Assembly: GCA_947172415.1 (NCBI GenBank)
Contig: OX359195.1
Location: 1,426,001-1,490,000 of the forward strand
Origin: Chondrosia reniformis
Lineage: Eukaryota; Porifera; Demospongiae; Chondrillida; Chondrillidae
Direction of reading: 5' to 3'
Length of the DNA: 64,000 nt
Below, piece by piece: positions 11,442 to 24,100 of this stretch; positions within the stretch are counted from its first letter, which is position 1; each line of letters starts with the position of its first letter. The translations under genes were made by a program, and so were the position numbers. The notes beneath the pieces are model-generated. The model saw nothing but the letters and a program-made list of their open reading frames with translations, was not told the DNA's origin and did not search any database.

Positions 11442-14400
11442 TCAGTTTAGAGATCCCTCAACTGCTTGTCTTCTTATCAGTTCACAGTAAACACCACCCT
11501 GTCTTAGCAAATCACTATGCTTGCCAGTCTTCACCCAAATTATGAAGAGAAAAAAGATCTTTGAATATATATCCTGTACCAAATTAACACTTAGTACAAC
11601 ACATACATATGACTGCTTTGAATAGGTGGATAGGGGGATTAGTAGATGGATGGATGGATAGATGGGGATGGATGGGGGATCGATTGATGGATGGATGGGT
11701 GGATGGGTGGTGAATGGGCGGATGGATGGATGGATAGATGGATAGATGGCGATAGATGGATGGATGGATGGGGATGGATGGATATACTGATATATAATTC
11801 GAAAACAGTATCAGCAGCAGTACTTGTGAAATTTAGATGATGATGACAGAAAATATACAAGTCTATACAGATGTGTACCTCTCTGATTTTCCCCTTAACC
11901 AACACAGCAATGTTATCAGCATCTCTTATGGTACTGAGGCGATGAGCTATAACTACAACAGTCCTCCCTCTACAGACCCTGTCTAAAGCTTGTTGCACCA
12001 AGTGCTCTGATTCAGCATCTAATGCACTAAAGAGACATTCCATATAGAAATATATGAGGTTCACTGACTATATACAATATATACATACATACATTACATC
12101 AAATATGTATATCTATCACATTACCAGGGTAACCGGGTGATATCTGGGGTGTTGCAAACCTTATATTTCACACTTGAACTAGTGATAAATGTTATATCAC
12201 CAGTAGGCCTACTCCTGTTTACTTATCATCACCTTTACAATATACAGTCATACCTCAGTTATCCGCACACATCCGTTCTGGGTGAATTTGCAGATAAAGT
12301 GAGGGAACTGGATAAGTGAGGGTGCAGTATTGCATGCGATGAGATCACTGATGGCAGCTCCAGACGTACGCGCTTGGCAAAACCAAAGCCATAGTGCATC
12401 TTTCACGCTCTGGTTCTTTGGTGTTCGGGTACGGCATGCCTTGCTGTCGTCTTCTACCTTCTACAACAGTATACAAAAAGCGTGAACAGATGCGGATAGC
12501 GAGGTTTCCGGTTAATAGAGGTAAAAATGTATTGTGCAGATTAGTTTCAGCAGGAAATGATGCGGATGGTGAGGGACCGGTTATCTGAGGTGCGGATAAC
12601 TGAGGTTTGACTGTATACCTTATCATCACCTAACAATTGATTCAAGTCCTACATGATATATATTAATTATACCACACTCAAGTGTGATGCTAAGTGATAT
12701 CCACCCTCCACCTTGGGCAGATATCACTTATGCATCACACTTGAGTGTGGTACGTATATAAAAGGTGAAAGGGAGTTAATTGCACTAAGCTTGTGCAGAA
12801 TCTAAGAAAAGCTATTCCGACCAAGATCGGACATTTCGTCACTTGGTTGGTCAGGTGTAATAGCTCCCAATGATTATTTCTATCACATTATAAAAGATAT
12901 AAAACCTTTATAAAGAAATGTTTAACTGGATGTGTACATATGTATGTATAGTTCAATACCTCGTTGCTTCATCTAATATTAAAACTTTTGGATTTTTCAA
13001 CAGTGCCCTGGCAATGGCAATCCTGCACAGCAAGGAACAACATCAAAGGTCATATGAACAACTTGAGGGTCACTGGTGAATTGTGGAATTCCCAGAAATA
13101 CGTAACTCTCTTGCCCATGCAGTTAAGAAATGAAGAGTAAAGTTCACATGGGAACAGAATCTTTATCCAAAGCTCTATAGACTTTCCCTAAATCTAAAAT
13201 AGTGTTTAATTCTCTCCAATTGAAATGATTTCTTAGCCTCATGCATCTCAACCTTACATACAGTGAAATGGTACTTAAGATTGTACGTACATATTGCACG
13301 TGTGGCGATGCTGTACCTTTGTTTCTGTCCACCTGATACAGAATGACCTCTCTCTCCAACCAAAGTTTCATACCCATTTGGAAAATCTGAAATGAATCCA
13401 TGAGCATTGGCAGTTTGGGCAGCTTTAATCACCTACAATTTTTAATGTACGTAGTTTCAGCTTTCAGCTATTTGATATGCCTCAAATGTGAAACACATAT
13501 CTATCTGTATATACACTGTAATCTGATTGAATGGTTGGCTTTAAATGTCATACGTACCGTATATGTAGCAATCTTAACAGGATAAGCTAATAACCCCAAC
13601 AGTACTAACTTATTCTGACAAGATTACTAACTTATCCCGTCAGAATTACTAGGTTATACTATTACGGGTACTCATATGCATATGAAAGGAAATCTTTGAA
13701 ATATCCCAATCAAGATAGGACCTAAGTCATTACAGTAGGTGTAATATTCTCCACTATTACAGATTAATAATGTACACTGCATATACTTCTTCATCACTAG
13801 CTGATGGTTCCCCATATCGAATGTTTTCCATCACTGTGGTGGCAAACAGAACTGGCTCCTGATTGATGAACCCTATTAGATGACTGCGGAGCCACGTGGG
13901 ATCCAAAGATTTAATTGGATGACCATCAATTTCAATTTGACCCTTATCAACCTCATAAAACCTCTCAGTCAAAGCTGCCACTGTAGACTTACCTACCAAA
14001 GAGAGGAATCAAACTGATTATCAAACCACAAGTGTTTAATCAGAGAAAAAGACAAAAAAACATTTGTTGGAAGTTGAACACAGGACAACACCACTGCAAT
14101 GCCACCATTAAGCAGCAGTTGCCATAGCAACGCTATCATGTGACTTACCTGCCCCAGAGAGGCCACAAAGAGCGGTCACTTTACCAGCTGGTATGTTCAA
14201 CGAGAAGTCTTCTAGGACAATCTAAATACACAAGAAATTAAAAGCATGATCACACATACATAAGTATGAGCAAGTACTCAATTCATCTTTTAGTCTTTTG
14301 AGTATCTACATAGAGACACAGTTGGTTCTTTTAGGATTTGGACGTTTCAACCCTGGGGGTCTTCTTCAGCGACTAATGGTGACTGCTGGAGGGTGAGAAA

Positions 14401-17400
14401 AATTCTCTATAAAAGAGGCAACCTCCATCAGTCTCTGAGAAGACTCCAATGTCAAATCTCAGAATCCTAAAAGAATCAACTTCATCTCTAAACACTCAAA
14501 AGACTTAAAAAGATGAACCATCTCAAAAATTCGTTTGGCACAGTTAGAAGAAATCCCTATCATCTAGATACAAGACATCTTTCTACTGTAATGTAAATAT
14601 AATAGCCTTAATGTTTCAAAAATTAACTCTATTCTAAAAAGAAAGAAAGTCTGGAGGCAACAAACATGTATAAATGAACTAATATTTCTTAATGTACATA
14701 TATCTATGAGCAATGAAGTGATAAGGGTTGTTTGTTGCGATCATGATGAAATCCAGAGGTATTATTGAGCAACAGCAACATAAATTATTGATAATAGGAC
14801 GTTTCAATCCATAGGTCTTCATCAGCAGACGTCCTATTATCAATAATTTATGTTGCTGTTGCTCAATAATACCTCTGGATTAAATCTATGAACAATATAT
14901 GTAGTGGTAAATATATAAGTGTTGAATAAAGCATTATTCACACATTTGAACATTAAAATAAACAGGAATTCACAGCACTGTAGGAAACATGTGTACACTG
15001 TCCATGCACCTGTTCTTACTTGGTCGGGTCGAGTTGGGTACGAGAATGTGACATTCTTAAACTCAATATTTCCTCTAATTGAATCATGTGGTAGAACTAC
15101 GCCCCCTTTAAGGGGGATGGTGGGAGTTGTCTCCATATATTCAAATACCCTAGCACCAGCACTCAATCCTCTGACTACCTGACCAAAAAGAACTGAAATG
15201 TTGCCAAGAGACCTGAATAAAACGTACAGAGAATAGGGAAGTATAGAGACCTGAACTAGAAGTATAGAGCCCTAAATAAGAAGCACTGAGACCTAAATAA
15301 GAAGCATATAGAGACCTGAATAAGAGGTATAGAGACCTAAATAAGAAGCACTGAGACCTAAATAAGAAGCATATAGAGACCTGAATAAGAGGTATAGAGA
15401 CCTAAATAAGAAGTAAAGAGACCTGAATAAGAAGGTATAGCAACCGATATACCTACAGAGACCTTAATAGGAGGCACTTTATGAATATACATTCAGATAA
15501 ATAGGAAAGTCAATATCTTATTTCAGATATAGGCAAGTACAATGAAACCCTGCCAAGATGAAATGTTTATGGAGCTTATTAAAGGATTTATACACCTAAG
15601 ATTCCTATAACTACGTACATATGTATATTATTATTGTAGTATATCTTTGAATATGTTCCCTAAACATCATCAAATAAGTAGTTAATGGATACCTAATTGT
15701 GTCATTTCGTGGTACTTTAGTATTCACTACAACACCGTTTAATCACACTAAAGTATTCAAAAACTGTTAAAACATTATAATAAATTTTTGAACATTTCCT
15801 CTTTCATGTCATCAATGAAGTGTTTTAAGTTCAGTTAGCGGATACCTAATTGTGTCATATCCTAATGCACTACTTAAGCATACTATAACACCACCTCATC
15901 ATACTATAACACCACCTCATCATACTATAACACCACCTCATCTATATCAATTTTAATTTTCTATTTGTATGTAATGTTTCTATACACTACTTTGAAGTGA
16001 ACTACTGTATGTAATTGCCACTAAATTCCATCTAATAATAATTTAACACATATGAATAAAATTCACAACATTTTTCATGGGAATGCTCATTTACTTACTC
16101 ATCCAGCATACTATTTAATCATAGTCACATGTACGAGTACCATTGTCGGAAATTGAAATTGTGACTATAGAATGTGTGAGATTGTGAATTTTCCTGCATT
16201 TTCCCCAATTGAAGTGCATTGATTTGACACCTCAGTAATTCTGTATACTACTCCATACACCTTAAGCTTCATCTCGCATTCTTTTAGCAACAATATTTCA
16301 CTTATAAGGGCTTGTAATTTGTAATCTATTACCCTCGCATTCGATTTCCAATAGACTGTCTTTAGGGTACCTTTGAATGATTTGTGTAGCAGCCAAGAAA
16401 GACATCAGGTCTCCGGGTGTCATTCTGTTGGTTGCCAGTAGCAACCCTCCATGAGACACCACAGCCAACACAACACCTTTGAAAGGAAAGAAATAGAATA
16501 GTATAAAATAACAGAAATAGATTATATTATTATTATTATAGAATTAACAGAAATAGATTATATGTACAGCTATACTATGTTTTACAGTATGAGTCCTGTT
16601 AATTATTATTATTATTATTATATTAGAGTGCCCATGCATATACATACATTAAGGTGTAGATAAATGTCAACCAGTTCTGGTTAAGGGGCACAGGGCTATA
16701 CCTGGACACGTATAAACCATCGCCACTTAAGGCTACCAGGCTGTCTGCCCAGGTACATAGCCCGACTACCTGGGCGCATTAAGCCATCGCCACTTAAGGC
16801 TACCAGGCCTCACTTCCGAGACAGTCATATACACAAGCACCGATTATATGTACAACTATACTATGTATTACAGTATGAGTACTTCTTGCAGAACCGGTAG
16901 GGTTAAGTAGGGTGAGTTTAGGTAAAATTTAGGGTTACTTACTCAGTAAGTATATCAGTTAACAATTGGGACTCTGAGAAATTCTAAAGATCTGACCTTA
17001 GTACAGCAATACAAGTGTTATTGGAGAATGAAGACATTTTACCACTAAATAATGAATATTCAGAATAATACTCTTTTACAATCATGCAGAAAATATTAAT
17101 GTAAATGTTATCAATTATTATTTCAGTCATTGAAGAAGACCCTTGGGGTTGAAATGTCTGACAATCAAGAAGAGAAAACAAAACTGCATCTTTAGACGCT
17201 CTAAAAGTTGGAAGATGATCCTTTCAAAATATAATTATTATTTCATTAGCATTCAATAGTTTGATTAACAATTGTACATGTGAGATATACCATATTAGTA
17301 CTTCAATTACCATTAATAGCTATGTTGGAGAGACCTTGGAAGGTAGCTATCCCATAACCCAAAAGCTCATTAAGCCTCTGTGACTTCTTTAACTCTGTGT

Positions 17401-20400
17401 TATACAAACTATGCAGATAGAGAAAGGTGTGGCAACATTCCGCAAAGCTGAAAAACCAAATTAGAGGGTTTGCCTCTTGAAATTAAACAGTATATATATA
17501 TAATACATACCAATAATGCCTTTACTGTATGTACATAATATTGTATATGTATATGAATGTATTGTATGGTGTCCTATATAATATATATGGTATCCTATAT
17601 TGTAGTATTAATATATGGTATCCTATATTGTAGTATTAATATATGGTGTCCTATACTGTAGTATTCAATATATGGTGTCTTACACTAGTTCCTTGTCCTC
17701 CATTGCAAAAGCTCTTACAGTCCTTATGTTACTAAGGGCTTCATCTGCCACTGATGTTGCCATGGCAACCTATATATATATATATATAAGAAAAATGAGA
17801 TTTCATTTCTTTAATAAGAAATATGTAAACTTTGAGCTATAGAGAGATTGCAACATCACAATGATAAGCAACCACAACCATTATCAATGCATCACTAAGA
17901 GGGGAAACAACAAAGAGAAGCAATTGCTGGGAATAGAAAATTGTATCTCAATACTTAAGTGTAGTATATCCCATCATAACTTACTTGTACATTAACAAAA
18001 CCAGTTTTAACCAGTGTACATAGCACATGTTGTGTAGTCATTCTTCAGTCTAATTATCAAATAAATAGTGACAGTGTTGTGATGCTCTGTGGCAATCTGT
18101 TTGTATTCTTCAGTACATATTTAAACCCAAGGATATTACATTATGAAAGACACAAGTTTGATTATCATTCAAAATATAGTGAAGCTCAGATTCAATAGCT
18201 ATAGGATATGCCTATAGACAGTAATCTTCTATATGAGGAGATTTTTGATATATTTGTTTCACACTTGCATATTCTAATCAGTTTCACACTCGCATATAAC
18301 TATGAAATATAGTGAATCTGGCTGCTAGTATACAAAGCAAAAGATACAGACCTGTTCCTGAGATCTCCATGACAACTGCCTCAGACCACTCCCTATCAGC
18401 CCACCCACTCCAATCATGATGGGAAGTCCCAACACTACCAATGATGTCATCTGAGGAGAGATGACATAAAGGGAAACCACTCCCCCAATGATCTGTGTGA
18501 TACTCCTAAGCCCTTGACTAATGCACACTTTAAAGGAACTCTTAAAATCCTGCACATCTGTTGTGAGTCTAATGGTAGAAAGGAATGCATACACAGAGAA
18601 ATTCAGTTTCAATTTGACATAATTCTACTTTTAGCTAAATTTGTCAAGCTTTAGTTTAACTATCAAATATACATTTAAATGCTTAAATGTAAACGGTAGA
18701 AATTTTCTGTCTAAAAGCTTAAGGTGGAATGGGACCATGCCTTCCTTAGAAGATAAATTTATCAATATTTATATAGAGATGACTACATACCTGTTAACCA
18801 GTTCTCCTGTCTTCCCCTTATCAAAGAAGGCAATGTCTTGTTGTATCAGTGAACTAAAGAGACTACTTCTGAGATTGTAAGCAAGACGTTCTCCAGCGGT
18901 GGACAGCAGAGCAATGTAAACACTTGTTAATAGCCCCTGTTAGTACAGACATTAAGTGCCACTTGTTAATAGCCCCTGGTAGTACAGACATTAAGTGCCA
19001 CTTGTTAATAGCCCCTATTAGTACAAACATTTAACTACCACATGTAAATAGCCCCTGGTAGTACAAACATTTAATTACCACTTGTAAATAGCCCCTGGTA
19101 GTACAAACATTTAATTACCACTTGTAAATAGCCCCTGGTAGTACAAACATTTAATTACCACATGTAAATAGCCCCTGTTAGTACAAACATTTAATTACCA
19201 CATGTAAATAGCCCCTGTTAGTACAAACATTTAACTACCACATGTAAATAGCCCCTGGTAGTACAGACATTTAACTACCACATGTAAATAGCCCCTGGTA
19301 GTACAAACATTTAACTACCACATGTAAATAGCCCCTGGTAGTACAGACATTTAACTACCACATGTAAAACATAGAGTATTTGCACATATGAATAAATTAG
19401 GGGGTGAAAGTTCCAAATATGGCATGCTGAGTGTAAAATGTATAAAATATCAATTCTTATAAATTACACTTAATGAAAGAATGTGGGAACACAATCATCA
19501 CACACCTGTCCAACGTAGTAGAGTGCTAGACGTGCACCTGGTCTAGCCAGCTGATGAAAATAATGATTTATTGGTAGTCCAGGCTGTAGGGCTGCCACCA
19601 CATTCACAAGGTTCCCAAGCAACAGAGGAATACGGATATTCAAAATGGCTACCACCAAAGCAGCCTAGAGAAGAATACCATATAAGGACTGACTGGCTAC
19701 ATTCACATAATGCACTAATAAAGATATTGTTATGAACAGAACAATTAACATGACGACTTGAATTACTGAGCATCAGCAACATTGGTGAATCAGTGATCAG
19801 TGGATTCTGGACATTTGGAATCAAAGGTTTTCATCAACAAACATATTTTTGCACTTTTTGAATAATTTTTGGTGACGAAAACTATCAGCTAGAAATGTCC
19901 AGTGTATTCAATTAATAATGCTGATGCTCAAAAGGTCAAGCCATCAAAATACTTGTGAACATAACAAAAATTCATTATCACTTAAAATATACATGTAATC
20001 AATAAGGATAAATATAGAAATGATAATAGTATTGGCTGTGATCATTATGGCACAGTTATATATGGGGGAATATGATCTAAGGAATTTCCAGAAAGACTTA
20101 AGGTCACTGATGAATAAGGGTGACATTCCCAGAAACAGCTGGAGTAGAAAATTAAAGAGAAGACTCTTGTATCCTCCTCCAAAGCTCTTATTAGGTTTAG
20201 TCCCCTATAGGCTTTTCACTGTATAATAAATGTAACACGTTGTTTTAGATTTCTCAGCATAGTCATTGAAATTCCTATATAGCATATCCCTAGTTATATT
20301 AACTACATCTTCCTGGCCAAACATCAACACTTTCTGATAATACTATAAGGTTCCACAGTGACTTATTGTAACATCTCCTCACTACAATAGCAGCTGCTAA

Positions 20401-20757
20401 TATCCATTTCTCTGGCCACAAAAAAGACAGTAACCGTCTCCAATTGAAAGGAACCTCATCTTCCTTCTTCCTGTTTAAAAGTCTCTTTGGAAGCGCACTC
20501 TTTGACTTACACTCAACCAGCCTACGAGATCTTCCACAAAGGAGGGCGAGCACACCAGAAGATAACGTCCATTTCAATGGAAAGCTTAAGGTTTTAAAGA
20601 TACATATTCGCTCTGTTAATCGAAGAATACCAATAAAAGCTGATTTTCCCGGGGAGACCTTTGCCCACAGTCTTATAAATTTCTTGGTACTGACTTGGAA
20701 TGGAGCGTGCCTAAAAAGACTTTTGAAAATTGTATCAAATCCACCTGGACGAATCAT
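11442..20757 (-). CDS. ABCB8: ABCB8-type mitochondrial ABC half transporter, 14 exons, 705 aa
   Basis: Exons (minus, 5' to 3'): 20386-20757, 19506-19664, 18791-18936, 18352-18568, 17684-17769, 17311-17447, 16371-16476, 15020-15212, 14149-14221, 13778-13992, 13317-13432, 12960-13022, 11879-12026, 11442-11528. All phases agree and give 705 residues, close to human ABCB8 (735). The basic N-terminus fits a mitochondrial presequence. The membrane domain contains [34 protein letters not shown] and [15 protein letters not shown], which are diagnostic of ABCB8. The nucleotide-binding domain has Walker [10 protein letters not shown] (492-500), Q-loop Q541, signature VSGGQ (600-604; Val replaces the usual Leu), Walker B VLILDE (620-625) and H-loop H656. 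The family sits in the mitochondrial inner membrane as a homodimer and is linked to iron and redox balance and mitoKATP. The 5' end faces the NIDO-EGF gene. Introns hold MITEs and minisatellites; the coding frame is unbroken. Confidence 0.95.
11636..11790. repeat. GGAT-rich tetranucleotide array
   Basis: Runs of GGAT, GGGT and GATA variants inside the last intron of the ABC transporter gene. Confidence 0.9.
12245..12613. mobile_element. pogo/Tigger-like MITE with TA target-site duplication
   Basis: Ends read CAGTCATACCTCAGTTATCC and, inverted, GGATAACTGAGGTTTGACTG, flanked by TA on both sides (12243-12244 and 12614-12615). The CAGTCAAACCTC-type termini and TA duplication are typical of the Tc1/mariner pogo-Tigger group. 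About 370 bp, no transposase. It lies in an intron of the ABC transporter gene. Confidence 0.8.
12670..12752. mobile_element. Short foldback element
   Basis: TACCACACTCAAGTGTGATG at the left is matched by its inverse at the right, with AAGTGATATC inside each arm. The whole 83 bp forms one near-perfect hairpin. Confidence 0.75.
13060..13200 (+). mobile_element. Decayed family A fragment
   Basis: GGTCACTGGTGA, GTGGAATTCCCAGAAA and CCAAAGCTCTATAG preserve the order of family A, but the CTGATGA core is mutated to CTGGTGA. Confidence 0.5.
14310..14530. mobile_element. Foldback element with a Penelope-type motif
   Basis: Contains GGACGTTTCAACCCTGGGGG and TCTTCTTCAGCGAC. On the minus strand this gives CTGAAGA, a hairpin and GAAAC. 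An inner pair around TTCTTTTAGGATT (and inverse) forms a hairpin. It lies in an intron of the ABC transporter gene. Confidence 0.5.
14700..14895. mobile_element. Short foldback derivative of the Penelope-like element at 61.1-61.7 kb
   Basis: The palindrome at 14749-14884 has arms starting AATCCAGAGGTATTATTGAG and running through ATTGATAATAGGACGT. Both arms, and the flank GGGTTGTTTGTTG, match the ends of the GIY-YIG-containing element at 61.1-61.7 kb, so this is an internal-deletion derivative. The centre keeps CTGATGA-hairpin-GAAAC on the minus strand, with the arms able to form the enclosing stem. Confidence 0.75.
15200..15480. repeat. Nested tandem repeat in an intron
   Basis: Units of about 20-22 bp (AGAGACCTAAATAAGAAG and variants) are grouped in a longer unit. 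It begins beside the acceptor of ABC transporter exon 8 and resembles its first bases (GAGACCTGAATAA). Confidence 0.75.
16660..16835. repeat. Direct repeat of unknown origin in an intron
   Basis: CCATCGCCACTTAAGGCTAC occurs twice 72 bp apart. The right end (GACAGTCATATACACAAGCAC) resembles sequence at about 9255-9283, so this is probably a dispersed element. Confidence 0.5.
17100..17235 (+). mobile_element. MITE-like family C fragment
   Basis: TTGAAGAAGACCCTTGGGG, TTGAAATGTCTGACA, AACTGCATCTTTAGACGC and GAAGATGATCCTTTCAAA in the order found in the fuller copies near 28.7 and 33.6 kb. Confidence 0.65.
18918..19370. repeat. 40-bp minisatellite that copies an exon acceptor
   Basis: About 11 units containing ACTTGTAAATAGCCCCTGGTA. 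The first unit overlaps the true 5' end of ABC transporter exon 3 (high end 18936). Read on the minus strand, each unit has a pyrimidine-poor ...CAG followed by GGGCTATT, the first bases of that exon. The array therefore multiplies a splice-acceptor junction. Confidence 0.93.
20060..20226 (+). mobile_element. MITE-like family A fragment
   Basis: GGTCACTGATGAATAAGGG, TTCCCAGAAACAGCTGG and CCAAAGCTCTTATTAGG. It lies in intron 1 of the ABC transporter gene. Confidence 0.65.
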
Positions 20758-21112
20758 AGCTGCAAATTTTCAGGCATACGCAACCGCACAGTGCTTAGGG
20801 AATTTCCCTATTAAGCAATGCACTTAATGAATGCAGTTTCTAAAGCTCACAGGAACACGCCCAGCTGCATGAAACATGTACATATATACTGCAACATGAA
20901 GGTGGCAACATGAAGAGTCAAACCCTCTTGTTTAGTGTTTTCCTACTGCTCTAGTTAGTCACACATGATGATACGTTATAATTAACATTCCTAATTTAGG
21001 AAATTGATGATTGTAATTATATTTAATTTCCGTTGGTCCCCCTATAAAAGACCCGGCTCCCATCTCGACATCATGATCAGTCGACTCTTGTATGCTGCAA
21101 GAACCTTAAACC
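20758..21112. promoter_or_regulatory. Shared head-to-head promoter region with a TATA box
   Basis: Only 355 bp separate the start codons of the ABC transporter (minus) and the NIDO-EGF gene (plus), so both promoters must lie here or overlap 5' leaders. A TATA box, TATAAAAG, is at 21043-21050 on the plus strand, 63 bp before the NIDO-EGF start codon. The transporter side shows no obvious TATA, as expected for a housekeeping mitochondrial gene. Confidence 0.65.
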
Positions 21113-24100
21113 ATGTCCTTTGCCTGCAGATTCAGCACTTTTAATTGTGCTACGATTGTACGGTACCTTCTGATAACGTACAGTTATTATTCTACTACAG
21201 CTATTCCCTTTGAGGACTTCATTGGATACCCATTTGGTAGCGATACCGACCAAACTTTGCCGACTTGTGACGACTGTGCTGTGGAGTTGGAATTCTCCTC
21301 ACCCTTCCCCCTTTTTGATGAGAGTTTTACTCACACTACTGTAAGTGACAAATCATTTACTAACATACGTATAATATCGGAGACAAAGAACGTATATATA
21401 GCTAGTTTCATGCAATTAACCATGCAGTGTGGTTGTTTAGTATATAATTAATATTGTGATGTTGTAAACAATTATAAACTACAGTAACTATACTTATTCT
21501 AAATTTAAGCCATTGATATACGTACTAATAACAATTATGTAAGACTTTCCTTATTAAAGGCTATAGTATTACCACCCTATATATATGTATATAATAGGCC
21601 TTTTACTCCAAAATACAGATATATATATAATATATATTGAATTATTTAATTATATAATATTATTATTTAGATTACCTTAGTATATTGTATATATACGTAC
21701 TAATTGAAAAATGGTGTGTTAGATTATTCATGTACAAATGCAATTGTTTTGTAGATCAACTCCAACGGAGCCCTGTCTTTTCAGAATACTACATTTTTAT
21801 TTACACATTTTGATCCATTTGGTATTCCAGATAGTACGACTGCATTTGTTGCTCCATTGTGGTACGATATTGATCTAAGAGAAGCTGGAGTCGTTTATTA
21901 CAAATTTTGCGACAACCAAACTTTAGGAAGGACTAGTAAAATTGTTGGAAAACTTATTGACAACCAACAGTTCTTGCCGAAAACGTGTTTAATTGTTACG
22001 TGGGTTGCAGTAGGGTTTTATGATAATCATGCAGATCCATCAGTAGGTGCCACTCTGGTAAGTTTTATTATTTGTCAAAATATATACTTTGTGGAACTTG
22101 AATGAAATGGGTCTATTATGGTACAGTATATAGTTGGGATTATTTGTCCATATACGTATACATAAAAATAATTATTATATATATATATGCATGGTTTATC
22201 TTTACATGTGATTATTTTTTCACTACTAACACTTTTCCAGATATGCTAGTCAATGTTAATTGCCAGCACTGTAGTTAATCCCTTGTTGTACTATGCACAA
22301 TTATTTATAAACTGATTGGATAATAATTTCATCTTGCATGCCAAGATTTTGTTACAGATGTGAAATTTCTCTTATGATCATTGTTACAATTATATTATTA
22401 ATACTTAATTGAGTCCGAGATTTTGTCTTTTTGTACATCATACAACATTTATTACCTCTTTCCTTTGATAGAGTTTGTGTTAACTTTGAAAAATAATGCC
22501 ATCTCTCCTCACTACTCTCTCTCTCCAATTTTAGCTAAACACTTTTCAAGTAGTAGTAGCCACTGAAAACAAAAGATCAGTTGCAATATTCAACTATGCA
22601 GAAGATGGTGTTCAAGATCTGAAGGAGTTTTACAATGCATCAGTTGGCTATAACATCGGAGATGGAATAAATTTCTACGTAGTTAATACGAATAATACTA
22701 ATCTTTCAGATATATCACAAATTGATGAAATTCCTGGAAATACTGGTGTGATTGGACAGTGGATCTTTAGAATTGATAAGGAAGATTTAACTATTCTGAT
22801 TCCGGGTAAGTTCTAGTCTAAGTGTGTATATAATAAGCTGGATCAGGTAAAAGAATATCATTAATACTTGTAAATTTATTTCATAAACCTTTATTGTCAC
22901 GTACGTAAATTATAGATAAATAAAAACATTTAAAAATGATGTTAGAAGTAAGGATGGCAGTGCTTCCAACAGTCACTAGCACATCTGGAAAAGTAACAAA
23001 ACCATGCAGATAGTAATCATTTGACAAGGCTAACCACATATAGAAGTGGCATATATATATACACACTGAAATTTAAGTGACTTAACCATACACATCGCTT
23101 CCATGTTTGAGCGCATCAGTATAGCTGATCAAGAATTTGAAGTAGTGATGATGTGCGCAAACATGGAAGTAATATGCATGGTTAAGTCACTTATATATGA
23201 CGCTTCTGTGCGGTTACCCTTGTAAAAATGATCACTGAATTTTCTTTACTTTATTTTCTAATTTAATTTATCCCCCTTTTTCTTGTTAATATTGTTAAAT
23301 GATAACAAATATATGTTTTGGCATTTCAAAAAGTATACATGAATGAATACAAAAGTCTAATGTAAATTGATTTGTTAAAGTTTATAATAGGGCAGCCATG
23401 TTTTTTGGCTATCCCCATACTAGAGAGTAAATACTTAGGTTTATGTGCTCAATGCAGATATTGATGAATGTGGCACCAATAATGGAGGATGCAGTCAAGT
23501 TTGTACTGACAATGATGGCTCGTTTGTTTGCTCTTGTAACACTGGTTATGAGCTAGATGCAGACGGAGTGACTTGCAATGGTAAGCCTTTATATATGTAT
23601 AGCTATATACTGTTAGTATTCCAGTTATGACAATACATATATATTGCTGAATTATACTCAAGGAAAGTTTTGCTACTAATGCGTTAACTTATATGTACTA
23701 CAGATATTGATGAATGCGGCACCAATAATGGAGGATGCAGTCAGGTTTGTACTGACAATGATGGTTCATTTGTTTGCTCTTGTAACAGTGGTTATAAGCT
23801 AGATGCAGACGGAGTGACTTGCAATGGTAAGCTGTTATATATGTGTAGCTATATACTGTTCGTATTCCAGTTATGACAATACTTACTGAATTTCACTCAT
23901 GGAACGTTTTGCTACTAATGCATTAACTTATATGTACTACAGATATTGATGAATGTGGCACCAATAATGGAGGATGTAGTCATGTTTGTACTGACAATGA
24001 TGGCTCGTTTGTTTGCTCTTGTAACACTGGTTATGAGCTAGATTCAGACGGAGTGACTTGCAATGGTAAGCCTTTATATATGTGTAGCTATATACTGTTC

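Noticed and set aside
12394..12588. Small frames on both strands near 12.4 kb
   Set aside because: They lie inside the pogo-like MITE and have no transposase similarity.
20444..20827. 127-codon plus-strand frame
   Set aside because: Antisense to ABC transporter exon 1, whose protein is clearly conserved on the minus strand.
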